Source: Burkholderia sp. SRS-46 (GTDB taxonomy: Bacteria; Pseudomonadota; Gammaproteobacteria; Burkholderiales; Burkholderiaceae). From it: 64,000 bases of DNA. The notes under the pieces were generated by a model, which was not told the DNA's origin, ran no database searches, and worked only from the letters and a program-made list of their open reading frames with translations. The position numbers and the translations under genes were made by a program. The stretch is taken from the NCBI RefSeq assembly GCF_004343775.1, contig NZ_PTXL01000001.1:992001-1056000 (forward strand), written 5' to 3'. Below, one piece after another: positions 56,968 to 64,000 of this stretch (position 1 is the first letter of the stretch; every line of letters starts with the position of its first letter).

Positions 56968-57939
56968 TCAGGCGCGCGCCGCCTTGCCGCGCCGCTTGTG
57001 CTCGTACATGTGACGGTCCGCCGACGCGAGCAGATCCGACACCGAGTGATGGCGCGCCGGATCGTACGCGACATGGCCGGCGCTGAAGCGGATCGCGTAG
57101 CCGCGCGCGTCCGCGGCGTTGCGTGCCGCGAGCGCGCGGGTGACGCGTTCGATGGGCTCGTCGGCGTCACCCTCGTCGGTCGCGCTCAGCAGCACGACGA
57201 ACTCGTCGCCGCCGAGCCGCGCGATCACGTCGCTGTCGCGCAGCGCACCCGTCAGCGTTTCCGCGAACGCCTTGAGCGCGCGGTCGCCTTCGGCATGGCC
57301 GAAGCCGTCATTGATCGCCTTGAACTCGTTCAGGTCGAAGAACAGCAGCACCGCGCGCCGCTCGAGCCGCGCGCAGAGGTTCAGCACGTGCCGGGCCAGC
57401 ATCTCGAAGCCGCGCCGGTTCGTCAGTTGCGTGAGCTCGTCGGTGGTCGCAAGATGCAGCGCGGCGATTTCGCGTTCGGTCATGCGCGCGAGATCGTCGA
57501 GCAGCGCGAGTTCGTCGTTGTCGAGCGAGCGCGGCTGCGTGTCGATCAGGCACAGCGTGCCGATGCGTGCGCCGTTCGGCGCGGACAGCGGCTGGCCGGC
57601 ATAGAAGCGGATGCCCGGCGAGCCGGTGACGAGCGGATTGTCGTGGAAGCGCTCGTCGAGGCGAGCGTCGGGAATCACCAGCGTGTCGTGCGCGAGCAGT
57701 GCGTGCGCGCAGAACGACACGTCGCGCGATGTTTCGGGGGCATCGAGCCCTGGGCGGCTCTTGAACCATTGGCGATTTTCGTCGACGAGGCTGACGAGTG
57801 CGATCGGTACGTCGAACAATCGTCGCGCGAGGCGGGTGAGTCGGTCGAAGCGTTCTTCCGGCGGCGTGTCGAGGAGGTCGAGCGAGTGCAGCGTGGCGAG
57901 CCGGGCCGCTTCGTCGGGCGGTTTGGGGGCAATATGCAT
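56968..57939 (-). CDS. GAF-GGDEF diguanylate cyclase
   Basis: 323 residues, soluble. An N-terminal GAF domain (about 20-155; FDVPIALVSLVDENRQWFKS, GTLCLIDTQPR) is followed by a GGDEF domain (about 165-320) with an intact active-site motif GGDEF and an upstream RDSD inhibitory I-site five residues before it. It should make cyclic di-GMP and be feedback-inhibited. No EAL domain. The start is Met at 57939; the longer frame upstream is Arg-rich and unlikely. Possible controller of the adhesion systems elsewhere in the window, but nothing links them directly. Confidence 0.93.
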   Translation of the reverse strand: MHIAPKPPDEAARLATLHSLDLLDTPPEERFDRLTRLARRLFDVPIALVSLVDENRQWFKSRPGLDAPETSRDVSFCAHALLAHDTLVIPDARLDERFHDNPLVTGSPGIRFYAGQPLSAPNGARIGTLCLIDTQPRSLDNDELALLDDLARMTEREIAALHLATTDELTQLTNRRGFEMLARHVLNLCARLERRAVLLFFDLNEFKAINDGFGHAEGDRALKAFAETLTGALRDSDVIARLGGDEFVVLLSATDEGDADEPIERVTRALAARNAADARGYAIRFSAGHVAYDPARHHSVSDLLASADRHMYEHKRRGKAARA

Positions 57940-58192
57940 GGGCGATGTCCCGGCGACGGAGGCCGGGCGTCGGTTGGTGTCGGCAACGCGTGCGCGAAGT
58001 GCTGCAGCGCCGGCTGGCCGGCGCCGCCGCGCGCGTACCCGATTCACGGGGGAGAGTATCGCGCATTCCGCGCGATGCCGCCAAGTCGGCGTGCGGCAAT
58101 GCCGCGCGAGTTGCTCGAGCCGCCGGGCTGCTCAAGTCGCCCGTCGTGGTGCCGTAAATAAGGACGAAACAACCTGTCCAAGACAAGGCATC

Positions 58193-58414
58193 ATGGCTCG
58201 ATTTCTGTACGCTGGGTATCTCGCTTTCGCGCTCTACATCATCTATCCGATGGTCCAGAACTATCTTGCCGCCGACGAAGCCTGCCTTCGCGCCGCGTCG
58301 CTGGCCGGCGCCGCCCCGGATCTTGCGGCCAGCCAGGCGCGGGTGCACCGGAGCGACTGCGCGTTGCAAGCGCGGATCGGCGCCGTTGCCGGCCGGGCGG
58401 GCGAGATTCATTGA
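58193..58414 (+). CDS. Small membrane-anchored unknown protein
   Basis: 73 residues: one N-terminal hydrophobic segment (FLYAGYLAFALYIIYPMV), then an Ala-rich soluble part with two cysteines. No family recognised. The ATG is preceded by ACAAGGC at suitable distance. Lies between divergent and convergent genes as a single unit. Confidence 0.6.
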   Translation: MARFLYAGYLAFALYIIYPMVQNYLAADEACLRAASLAGAAPDLAASQARVHRSDCALQARIGAVAGRAGEIH

Positions 58415-58592
58415 CCTGACCGCCTCGACGCGCGTTCGCGAAGGACTGCGATGCAGCGTTGGCCGTTCGTCAGGGTTGCCCGAGATCCGCTGCGCATCCA
58501 TCATCGATCGCATGCGGTGCCTGACGAGGTTCGCGGCGTGAGCGCGCAATGCGCGGCACGCAGGTACGGGCGGGCGCCGCGCGCCGGCGGCG

Positions 58593-59216
58593 TCAGTACG
58601 CGGAGCGGTACGGCATGCCCTGATCGAAGCGGCTTTGCCAGTGCGCGAGATAGCGTGTCGCCAGTTGCGGGTTGTTCCACACCACCAGGACGTTTTCGGA
58701 ATTGCGCGCCGCCGCGGATGCGCTGTAGTTGAACGATCCGGTCTCGACATGTTCGGCGTCGATCACGAGGTACTTGTCGTGATGGATCGCGTAAGCGTTG
58801 ATCGTGCGCGTCGGAATGCCCGCGTTGACCATCAGGTTCAGCGCCTGCTGGCTGCTTTTCGCGCGGTTGCCCTTGTCGTCGACGACGATCGCGATATTGA
58901 CGCCGCGCCGCTTCGCGGCGAGCAGCGCGCGCGTGACCGCGGGCGAGGTGAACGAATAGGCCGCGACGCGAATCGAGCTGCGTGCGGTGCCGATCGCCTT
59001 CAGCACGAGCGCTTCGGCGCCGGCGTCGGGCGAGAACGCTGATTCGACGACCTGGGTGGCCGGCGCTTCGTGCGTCGGGGTCGGCAGCAGGCGCGATACG
59101 AAATCGATCGCCTGTTGCAGCAGCGTTTCGGATTGCGTCTTGCCGAATGCCGTGAAGGGCGTGACGAGCAGGGAGGAGGCGAGGCAAACGGCGGCGAGGC
59201 GATTTCGCGACAACAT
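58593..59216 (-). CDS. Exported single-HKD phospholipase D-like nuclease (Nuc family)
   Basis: 207 residues with a signal peptide (about 1-26) and one HKD motif: His146, Lys148 and Asp153 in HHDKYLVID, followed by GSFNYSASA. Single-HKD proteins of this size are Nuc-type endonucleases active as dimers, or phospholipase D. The export signal points to a periplasmic or secreted nuclease. Met at 59216 is the start giving the signal peptide, and GGAGG-like sequence is absent, so initiation strength is uncertain. Confidence 0.88.
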   Translation of the reverse strand: MLSRNRLAAVCLASSLLVTPFTAFGKTQSETLLQQAIDFVSRLLPTPTHEAPATQVVESAFSPDAGAEALVLKAIGTARSSIRVAAYSFTSPAVTRALLAAKRRGVNIAIVVDDKGNRAKSSQQALNLMVNAGIPTRTINAYAIHHDKYLVIDAEHVETGSFNYSASAAARNSENVLVVWNNPQLATRYLAHWQSRFDQGMPYRSAY

Positions 59217-59537
59217 CGTGGACAACGGACGATTTTGAGACAACGGGCCGTGAGTGTAACGCAGACGTGTCGATGCGGTCACGTCCGTATCGGTTCGCGT
59301 TGCATGAGCGATGTCACGCGCGGAGCGCTTGCTTCGTCACGCTGAATGATCGCGATAACACGGTGCGGCTCGGCGAAGCGTGGCCGGAGTCGAAGCGCGC
59401 GGTTCGCGACGTGCGTGCCCGGTCGAGCGATGCAAGGCGAGCGAAGCAAGCGGTGGCCGCGAGCCGCATCGTGAATCCATGCCGCGGCGGGTGAATGCGA
59501 TTCACGACGCACGTGCTTGCCGTCGCTGCGTGTCACG
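59217..59537. other. Gap between nuclease and HxlR regulator genes
   Basis: About 320 bases downstream of the regulator and upstream of the nuclease gene. Overlapping frames look like shadows. No repeats or structured elements seen. Confidence 0.35.
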
Positions 59538-60020
59538 TCAATCGTCCGTCGCCTGCGTTTCATGCGGCGCAACCCAGCCCGGCCCGGCCTCGGGCTGCAC
59601 GTCGCGCGGGTCGAGCGGCTCGCCGCACGCGGAGCACACCGCAACGGCCTGCATCAGGTGGCCGCAGGTACGGTGGCGCAACTGCAGCGGCGGCCCATTG
59701 CCGTCGTCCTTCCAGCGGTCGCCCCAGGACATCAGCGCGAGCAGCGCGGGGTAGAGGTCGCGGCCTTTCTCGGTCAGCCGGTATTCGAAACGCGGCGGGC
59801 GCTCCTGATACGCGCGCTTGACGAGCACGCCGTCGTCGACGAGGCGCGCGAGCCGCTCGGCCAGCACGTGGCGGGTCAGTCCGAGCTGCGCCTGGAACGC
59901 GTCGAAGCGGCGGCAGCCGAGGAAGGCGCTGCGGAGGATCAGCATGGTCCAGCGATCGCCGAGCACGGCGAGCGTGCGCGCGACCGAACAGTTCAGCGAG
60001 CCGATGTCATCCCATTTCAT
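59538..60020 (-). CDS. HxlR-family transcriptional regulator
   Basis: 160 residues. The N-terminal Cys (SLNCSVARTLAVLGDRWTMLILR), winged helix with LTRHVLAERLARLVDDGVL and YRLTEKGRDLYPALL are family features. The C-terminal extension holds a CxxC (VCSACGEPLD) plus CGH, possibly metal-binding. HxlR proteins often sense aldehydes, quinones or oxidants through the conserved Cys. Divergent from a thioesterase gene, with palindromic sites between them. Confidence 0.92.
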   Translation of the reverse strand: MKWDDIGSLNCSVARTLAVLGDRWTMLILRSAFLGCRRFDAFQAQLGLTRHVLAERLARLVDDGVLVKRAYQERPPRFEYRLTEKGRDLYPALLALMSWGDRWKDDGNGPPLQLRHRTCGHLMQAVAVCSACGEPLDPRDVQPEAGPGWVAPHETQATDD

Positions 60021-60055
60021 GGTTGGGCCTCGTGGGTCGGTTCAGTGAAATAGCG

Positions 60056-60072
60056 GGTTCGATTATAGAACC
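60056..60072. promoter_or_regulatory. Operator-like palindrome near the hxlR gene
   Basis: GGTTC-N7-GAACC, with TATAAT for the regulator gene inside the spacer on the minus strand. Position fits autoregulation by the HxlR protein. Confidence 0.55.
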
Positions 60073-60102
60073 GACTCTCGGTCGGAGCGGATCGTCACGT
60101 CG

Positions 60103-60131
60103 TTGACAGCGGGTTCGCTCTTGTGAATAAT
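60103..60131 (+). promoter_or_regulatory. Sigma-70 promoter of the thioesterase gene
   Basis: Perfect TTGACA (60103-60108), a 17-base spacer and AATAAT (60126-60131), 58 bases before the thioesterase ATG. Confidence 0.75.
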
Positions 60132-60133
60132 CA

Positions 60134-60148
60134 GTTCCGATTTGGAAC
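60134..60148. promoter_or_regulatory. Operator-like palindrome over the thioesterase transcription start
   Basis: Perfect inverted repeat GTTCC-GATTT-GGAAC starting two bases after the -10 box, where a bound HxlR dimer would block transcription. It shares the GTTC/GAAC core of the site at 60056-60072. Confidence 0.6.
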
Positions 60149-60189
60149 TTACACGCGCGGCTACGCGCGTTCAATCAGGAGACAAACCG

Positions 60190-60627
60190 ATGAATCCGCT
60201 TTCGATGTCCGGTCTCGAGCTGTTGCGTGCCGCTGTGTCGGGCGACATGCCGCTCGCGTCGATCTCCGAGACCATGCCGATGCGGCCGCTGGAGGTCGAG
60301 CCCGGCTACGTGAAGATGTCGGCGCGCGCCGACGGCCGGCACCTGAATCCGCTCGGTGGCGTGCATGGCGGGTTCGCGGCGACGGTGCTCGATTCGGTGA
60401 CCGGCTGCGCGGTGCATTCGATGCTCGAAGCGGGCGTCGGCTATGGGACGGTCGACCTGCACGTGAAGATGCTGCGGCCGGTGCCGCGCGACGTCGAACT
60501 GATCGCGGAGGGGCGCGTGATCCATCTGTCGCGCTCGCTCGGCGTCTCCGAAGGCACGCTGAAGACGCCGGACGACAAGATCGTCGCGCACGCGTCGGCG
60601 ACCTGCTTCATCCAGCGGCCGAAGTGA
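60190..60627 (+). CDS. PaaI-family hotdog thioesterase
   Basis: 145 residues. Hotdog fold with the PaaI signature HLNPLGGVHGGFAATVLDSVTGCAV and a closing strand KIVAHASATCFI. Hydrolyses acyl- or aryl-CoA thioesters. AGGAG stands before the ATG at 60190. Divergent from, and probably repressed by, the HxlR regulator through the palindrome over its promoter. Confidence 0.9.
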   Translation: MNPLSMSGLELLRAAVSGDMPLASISETMPMRPLEVEPGYVKMSARADGRHLNPLGGVHGGFAATVLDSVTGCAVHSMLEAGVGYGTVDLHVKMLRPVPRDVELIAEGRVIHLSRSLGVSEGTLKTPDDKIVAHASATCFIQRPK

Positions 60628-60740
60628 CGTTCGAGCGTCGGGTCCGAAGGTCGGTTGTAAGCTCGTGCGGCGCCCGTCTGAAGCGAACGTTTCATTGTGA
60701 TAGCGTTCCTGCTTTCCTCCACTGACGCGACAGGGACAGC

Positions 60741-61793
60741 ATGGAATACCGCACACTTGGCGATTCGGGCATCGAAGTCAGCCTGATCGGTCTTGGCACG
60801 ATGACTTGGGGCGAGCAGAACTCGGAGCGCGACGCGCACGCGCAGCTCGACTACGCGATTGCGCAGGGTGTCACGCTGATCGACGCCGCGGAGATGTATC
60901 CGGTGCCGCCGAAGCCCGAGACGCAGGGGCGCACCGAGCAGTACCTCGGCACCTGGCTCGCGCAGCACCGCGCGCTGCGCGACCGGATCGTGCTCGCGAC
61001 GAAGATCGCCGGCCCGTCCCGTCAGCCGCACAACCCGCGTCACATTCGCGGCGAGGGCAACCAGTTCGACCGCAAGAACCTGACCGAGGCGCTCGACGGC
61101 AGCCTCAAGCGCCTGCAGACGGATTACATCGACCTCTACCAGCTCCACTGGCCGGACCGCAGCACGACGACCTTCGGGCGCCCCGCGTACCCGTGGATCG
61201 ACGATGCGTATACGGTGCCGATCGAGGAGACGCTGGCGGTGCTCGCGGATTTCGTCAAGGCGGGCAAGGTGCGCGCGATCGGTGTGTCGAACGAGACGCC
61301 GTGGGGTGTCGCGCAGTACCAGCGCGCGGCCGAGCGGCTCGGGCTGCCGCGCATCGCCAGCATCCAGAACCCGTACAGCCTGCTGAACCGGACCTTCGAG
61401 AACGGCCTGTCGGAATTCACGCATCGCGACGGCATCGGCCTGCTCGCGTATTCGCCGCTCGCGTTCGGCTGGCTGTCCGGCAAGTACGAGCACGGCGCGC
61501 GTCCGGCCGGCGCGCGCATCACGCTGTTCGAGCGCTTCCAGCGCTACAGCAAGCCGCAGTCGATCGCGGCGACGTCGAGCTACGTCGCGCTCGCGAAACG
61601 GCACGGGCTGTCGCCCGCGCAGCTCGCGCTCGCCTTCGTCAACAGCCGGCCGTTCACGACCAGCACCCTCGTCGGCGCGACGTCGCTCGAGCAGTTGAAG
61701 GAGAACATCGGCAGCGTCGACGTGACGCTGTCCGACGAGATCCTGGCCGAGATCGACGTGCTGCACGAGCGCCAGCCGAACCCCGCGCCATAA
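60741..61793 (+). CDS. tas: Aldo/keto reductase (Tas-like)
   Basis: 350 residues, NADP-dependent AKR barrel with the catalytic tetrad: Asp in TLIDAAEMYP, Tyr in EMYP, Lys in LATKIAG and His in YQLHWPDRS. The N terminus (EYRTLGDSGIEVSLIGLGTMTWG) and overall length are those of E. coli Tas. Substrate unknown. Possible co-regulation with the thioesterase gene 114 bases upstream on the same strand; no terminator lies between. Confidence 0.92.
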   Translation: MEYRTLGDSGIEVSLIGLGTMTWGEQNSERDAHAQLDYAIAQGVTLIDAAEMYPVPPKPETQGRTEQYLGTWLAQHRALRDRIVLATKIAGPSRQPHNPRHIRGEGNQFDRKNLTEALDGSLKRLQTDYIDLYQLHWPDRSTTTFGRPAYPWIDDAYTVPIEETLAVLADFVKAGKVRAIGVSNETPWGVAQYQRAAERLGLPRIASIQNPYSLLNRTFENGLSEFTHRDGIGLLAYSPLAFGWLSGKYEHGARPAGARITLFERFQRYSKPQSIAATSSYVALAKRHGLSPAQLALAFVNSRPFTTSTLVGATSLEQLKENIGSVDVTLSDEILAEIDVLHERQPNPAP

Positions 61794-61835
61794 GCGCGAC
61801 GCACGGCCCGCGCGGCCCGCCGCGCGGGCGCAGCG

Positions 61836-63122
61836 TCATCGCATGCGCAGCCGCGTGCGCGCGACGAACAGCGCCGCGAGGCTCAGCATTGCGCACCCCA
61901 TCAGGTAGAGCGCCGGCGACAGCCGGTTGCCGGTCGCGCTGATCAGCCACGTGATGACGAAGGGCGCGAAGCCGCCGAACAGCGTGACGCCCGTGTTGTA
62001 GCTCACCGCGAGGCCAGTCGCGCGCGTTTGCGACGGGAACAGCTCCGACATCAGCGCCGGCAGCGCGCCGCAGTACGTCGCCTTCAGCAGGCCGATCCAG
62101 ACCAGCGCGGCGAGCATCGCCGCGAACGACGCGTGACGCGTGAGCCACGCGAACGTTGGCCAGACCGAGACGAGCATCAGCAGCGCCGCGGCCGTCATCA
62201 CGCGGATCCGCCCGACGCGATCGGACCAGTGGCCGACGAGCGGCGTGACGAGTGTCAGCACGAAGCCGGTGGCCAGCGTCGCCGCGAAGCCGGTCGATGC
62301 GGGCAGGCCGAGCTGCTTGATCGCATAGGTCGGCATGTACAGCACCATGTAATTCACCGCGGTCGAGATCACGAGCACGCCGATCGAGAGCAGCAGGCGC
62401 GTCTTCTGGCCGGCGAACAGCTCGCGCACCGGCGCGTCCGAACGCGCTTGCGCGTGGAATTCGACGCCTTCGTCGACGTAGCGGCGAATGTACAGCCCGA
62501 CCGGCCCGATCGCGAGCCCGAACAGGAACGGCACGCGCCAGCCCCAGCTTTCGAGCTGCGCGGGCGTCAGCGTGCTCGTCAGCAGCGCGCCGAAGCCCGA
62601 CGCGAGTAGCGTCGCGAGGCCCTGGCTCGCGAACTGCCAGCTCGACATGAAGCCGCGGCGGTGCGGTGCGTGCTCGACGAGGAACGCGGTCGAGCTCGCG
62701 AATTCGCCGCCCGCGGAGAAGCCCTGCATCAGCCGCGACAACATGATCCCGAGCGGCGCGAGGATGCCGATCGACGCGTAGGTCGGCATCGCCGCGATCA
62801 GCAGCGTGCCGCCCATCATCATCGCGATCGACAGCAGCAGCGACGCCTTGCGGCCCGCGCGGTCCGCGTACGCGCCGAGCACGAAGCCGCCGATCGGCCG
62901 GATCAGGTACGACAGCCCGAACGTGCCGAGCGTGAGCAGCAGCGACGTCGCCTCGCTCGTCGCGGGAAAGAACAGCTTCGCGATCGTCACCGCGAAGAAG
63001 CCGTAGACGATCAGGTCGAACCATTCGAGTGCATTGCCGATCGACGCGGCGAGGATGATGCGGCGCATTTTCGCGGCGCTGGGGGAAGCGGCGTCCTGCG
63101 TGGTCAGGGTGGTGGTGTTCAT
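61836..63122 (-). CDS. MHS-family MFS transporter
   Basis: 428 residues with twelve membrane helices. Features of the metabolite:H+ symporter family: IGNALEWFDLIVYGFF at the N terminus, RPIGGFVLGAYADRAGRKASLL between helices two and three, and the sugar-transporter-like central loop. Relatives carry citrate, alpha-ketoglutarate, proline or shikimate; the substrate is not clear. Divergent from nothing; it follows the M20 peptidase gene on the same strand, and peptide or amino-acid derivative uptake is a reasonable guess. Confidence 0.93.
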   Translation of the reverse strand: MNTTTLTTQDAASPSAAKMRRIILAASIGNALEWFDLIVYGFFAVTIAKLFFPATSEATSLLLTLGTFGLSYLIRPIGGFVLGAYADRAGRKASLLLSIAMMMGGTLLIAAMPTYASIGILAPLGIMLSRLMQGFSAGGEFASSTAFLVEHAPHRRGFMSSWQFASQGLATLLASGFGALLTSTLTPAQLESWGWRVPFLFGLAIGPVGLYIRRYVDEGVEFHAQARSDAPVRELFAGQKTRLLLSIGVLVISTAVNYMVLYMPTYAIKQLGLPASTGFAATLATGFVLTLVTPLVGHWSDRVGRIRVMTAAALLMLVSVWPTFAWLTRHASFAAMLAALVWIGLLKATYCGALPALMSELFPSQTRATGLAVSYNTGVTLFGGFAPFVITWLISATGNRLSPALYLMGCAMLSLAALFVARTRLRMR

Positions 63123-63185
63123 CGTGTGAGCTGCCCGGTGGTGGGTTGGACGACTGGCGATGCTTGATGTTTCAGAAAGGCGGCG

Positions 63186-64000
63186 TCAGCGTTGCGCGCC
63201 GGCGGTGTCGAGTGCGTGGCGGCGAACGGGCGGCGCGGCATCGCCGAGATCCCAGAACAGGCCGGCCATCATCTGGAGTCCCTCACGTACGACGCCGGCC
63301 AGCAGGTGTTCGTCGGGCGCGTGCTGCGCGCAGGCCGGGTACGAATGCGGCACCCACAGCGTCGGCAGCCCGAGCGTGTCGGAGAACACTTCGTTCGGCA
63401 GCGTGCCGCCGAGATTCGGCAGGATCGCGGGCCTTTTGCCGGTCGTGCGCGCGAGCGATTCGACCGCCCAGCGCACCCACGGATCGTCGGGCGGCAGGCG
63501 CGTGGCCGGTGCGCCGCGCTCGACGTCGATCTCGACGTCCGCGAAGCCGTGCGCATCGAGATGCGCGCGCAGGTGCGCATGCAGCGCTTGCCAGTCGGTG
63601 CCGACGACGAAGCGCAGCTGGCAGTGCGCATACGCGACCGGCGGAATCGCATTGACCGGATGCTCGGGGTTGCCGGCCTTGAACGCGAGGATTTCGAGCG
63701 TATTCCAGCCGAACACGCGCTCGGCGGCGCTGAGGCCGGGCTCGCCCCAGCCCGCGTCGAGCGCCGGGTCGCCGGGGCCGCCGCCGACCGCGAGATCGGC
63801 GAGCGCGTCGCGCACGGCCGCCGGAATCGCCGGCGGACGCAGGCCCGCGACGCGAATCGCGCCGCGCGCGTCGACGAGGCTGGCGAGCGCATGCGCGAGC
63901 ACGATCGCCGGGTTGCGCAGCAGTCCGCCCCAGTTGCCCGAATGATGCGCGCCGTCGCGCGCGCGCAGGCTCACCTTGAAATTGACCGCGCCGCGCGAGC
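63186..64000 (-). CDS. M20-family metallopeptidase, C-terminal part
   Basis: Partial gene: the frame is open through the window end, so the N terminus is missing. Visible are a dimerisation domain (RFVVGTDWQALHAHLRAHL) and the C-terminal catalytic part with LGGTLPNEVFSDTLGLPTLWVPHSYP and a closing His in CAQHAPDEHLL, features of M20 peptidases and amidohydrolases of the ArgE/DapE/carnosinase group. Sixty-three bases upstream of the MHS transporter gene, so the two are likely cotranscribed: a transporter and a hydrolase for an N-acylated amino acid or dipeptide. Confidence 0.9.
   Translation of the reverse strand, partial: SRGAVNFKVSLRARDGAHHSGNWGGLLRNPAIVLAHALASLVDARGAIRVAGLRPPAIPAAVRDALADLAVGGGPGDPALDAGWGEPGLSAAERVFGWNTLEILAFKAGNPEHPVNAIPPVAYAHCQLRFVVGTDWQALHAHLRAHLDAHGFADVEIDVERGAPATRLPPDDPWVRWAVESLARTTGKRPAILPNLGGTLPNEVFSDTLGLPTLWVPHSYPACAQHAPDEHLLAGVVREGLQMMAGLFWDLGDAAPPVRRHALDTAGAQR

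Noticed and set aside
61797..61830. GC-rich hairpin (GCCCGCGCGG...CCGCGCGGGC) between the aldo/keto reductase and transporter genes, considered as a terminator
   Set aside because: No T-tract on either strand, and chance hairpins are common at this GC content.

Overview
The window is about 64 kb of GC-rich DNA with strongly GC-biased codon use. Gene content and order (rnr-rlmB, aat/bpt/pyrD, ssuDCB, chaperone-usher fimbriae, a chitinase paired with a GbpA-like protein) point to the primary chromosome of a Burkholderia, most likely of the cepacia complex. This is recognition from sequence, not a database match. Both strands are used and almost all space is coding.

Region 1 (1-25,250) is surface and secretion biology lying between two same-strand tRNA-Leu(CAG) genes. 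It holds a CHASE2 sensor kinase; a divergent pair, GH18 chitinase and GbpA-type lytic polysaccharide monooxygenase; a compact type IV pilus/type II secretion-like operon (major pseudopilin, lytic transglycosylase, GspF, GspE, PilM/N/O/P-like proteins, a secretin with a long C-terminal tail, three more pseudopilins, and an OmpR-type regulator at its end); a four-gene chaperone-usher fimbrial operon; and a cytochrome b561 behind a Fur-box-like site. The genes suggest attachment to, and breakdown of, chitin-like surfaces, but a functional link between them is inference.

Region 2 (25,250-50,220) is mostly core: RNase R, RlmB, GNAT, FadD, an AmiD-like amidase, RpiA, a GntR regulator, an oxidoreductase, a polar amino-acid ABC transporter without its ATPase, PyrD, Bpt, Aat, Nudix, tRNA-fMet, an SMR transporter, an enoyl-CoA hydratase-like hydrolase, a sulfonate operon (ssuD-ssuC-ssuB-mop), DusA and tRNA-His. 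Between bpt and aat lies a small accessory islet, with a decayed second copy of the aat 3' end on the far side and a textbook LexA box in front of two overlapping small ORFs.

Region 3 (50,220-56,130) is accessory: small unknown proteins, a papain-like cysteine protease, an SDR whose catalytic Tyr is replaced by Phe, a methyltransferase, a family-25 glycosyltransferase, and a tandem pair of look-alike small-RNA candidates.

Region 4 (56,130-64,000) holds a VOC protein, a GAF-GGDEF diguanylate cyclase, a secreted single-HKD phospholipase-D-like protein, a divergent HxlR regulator/thioesterase pair with clear operator-like palindromes, a Tas-like aldo/keto reductase, an MHS-family transporter and the C-terminal part of an M20 peptidase cut by the window end. 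No insertion sequence, CRISPR array or rRNA gene was seen.
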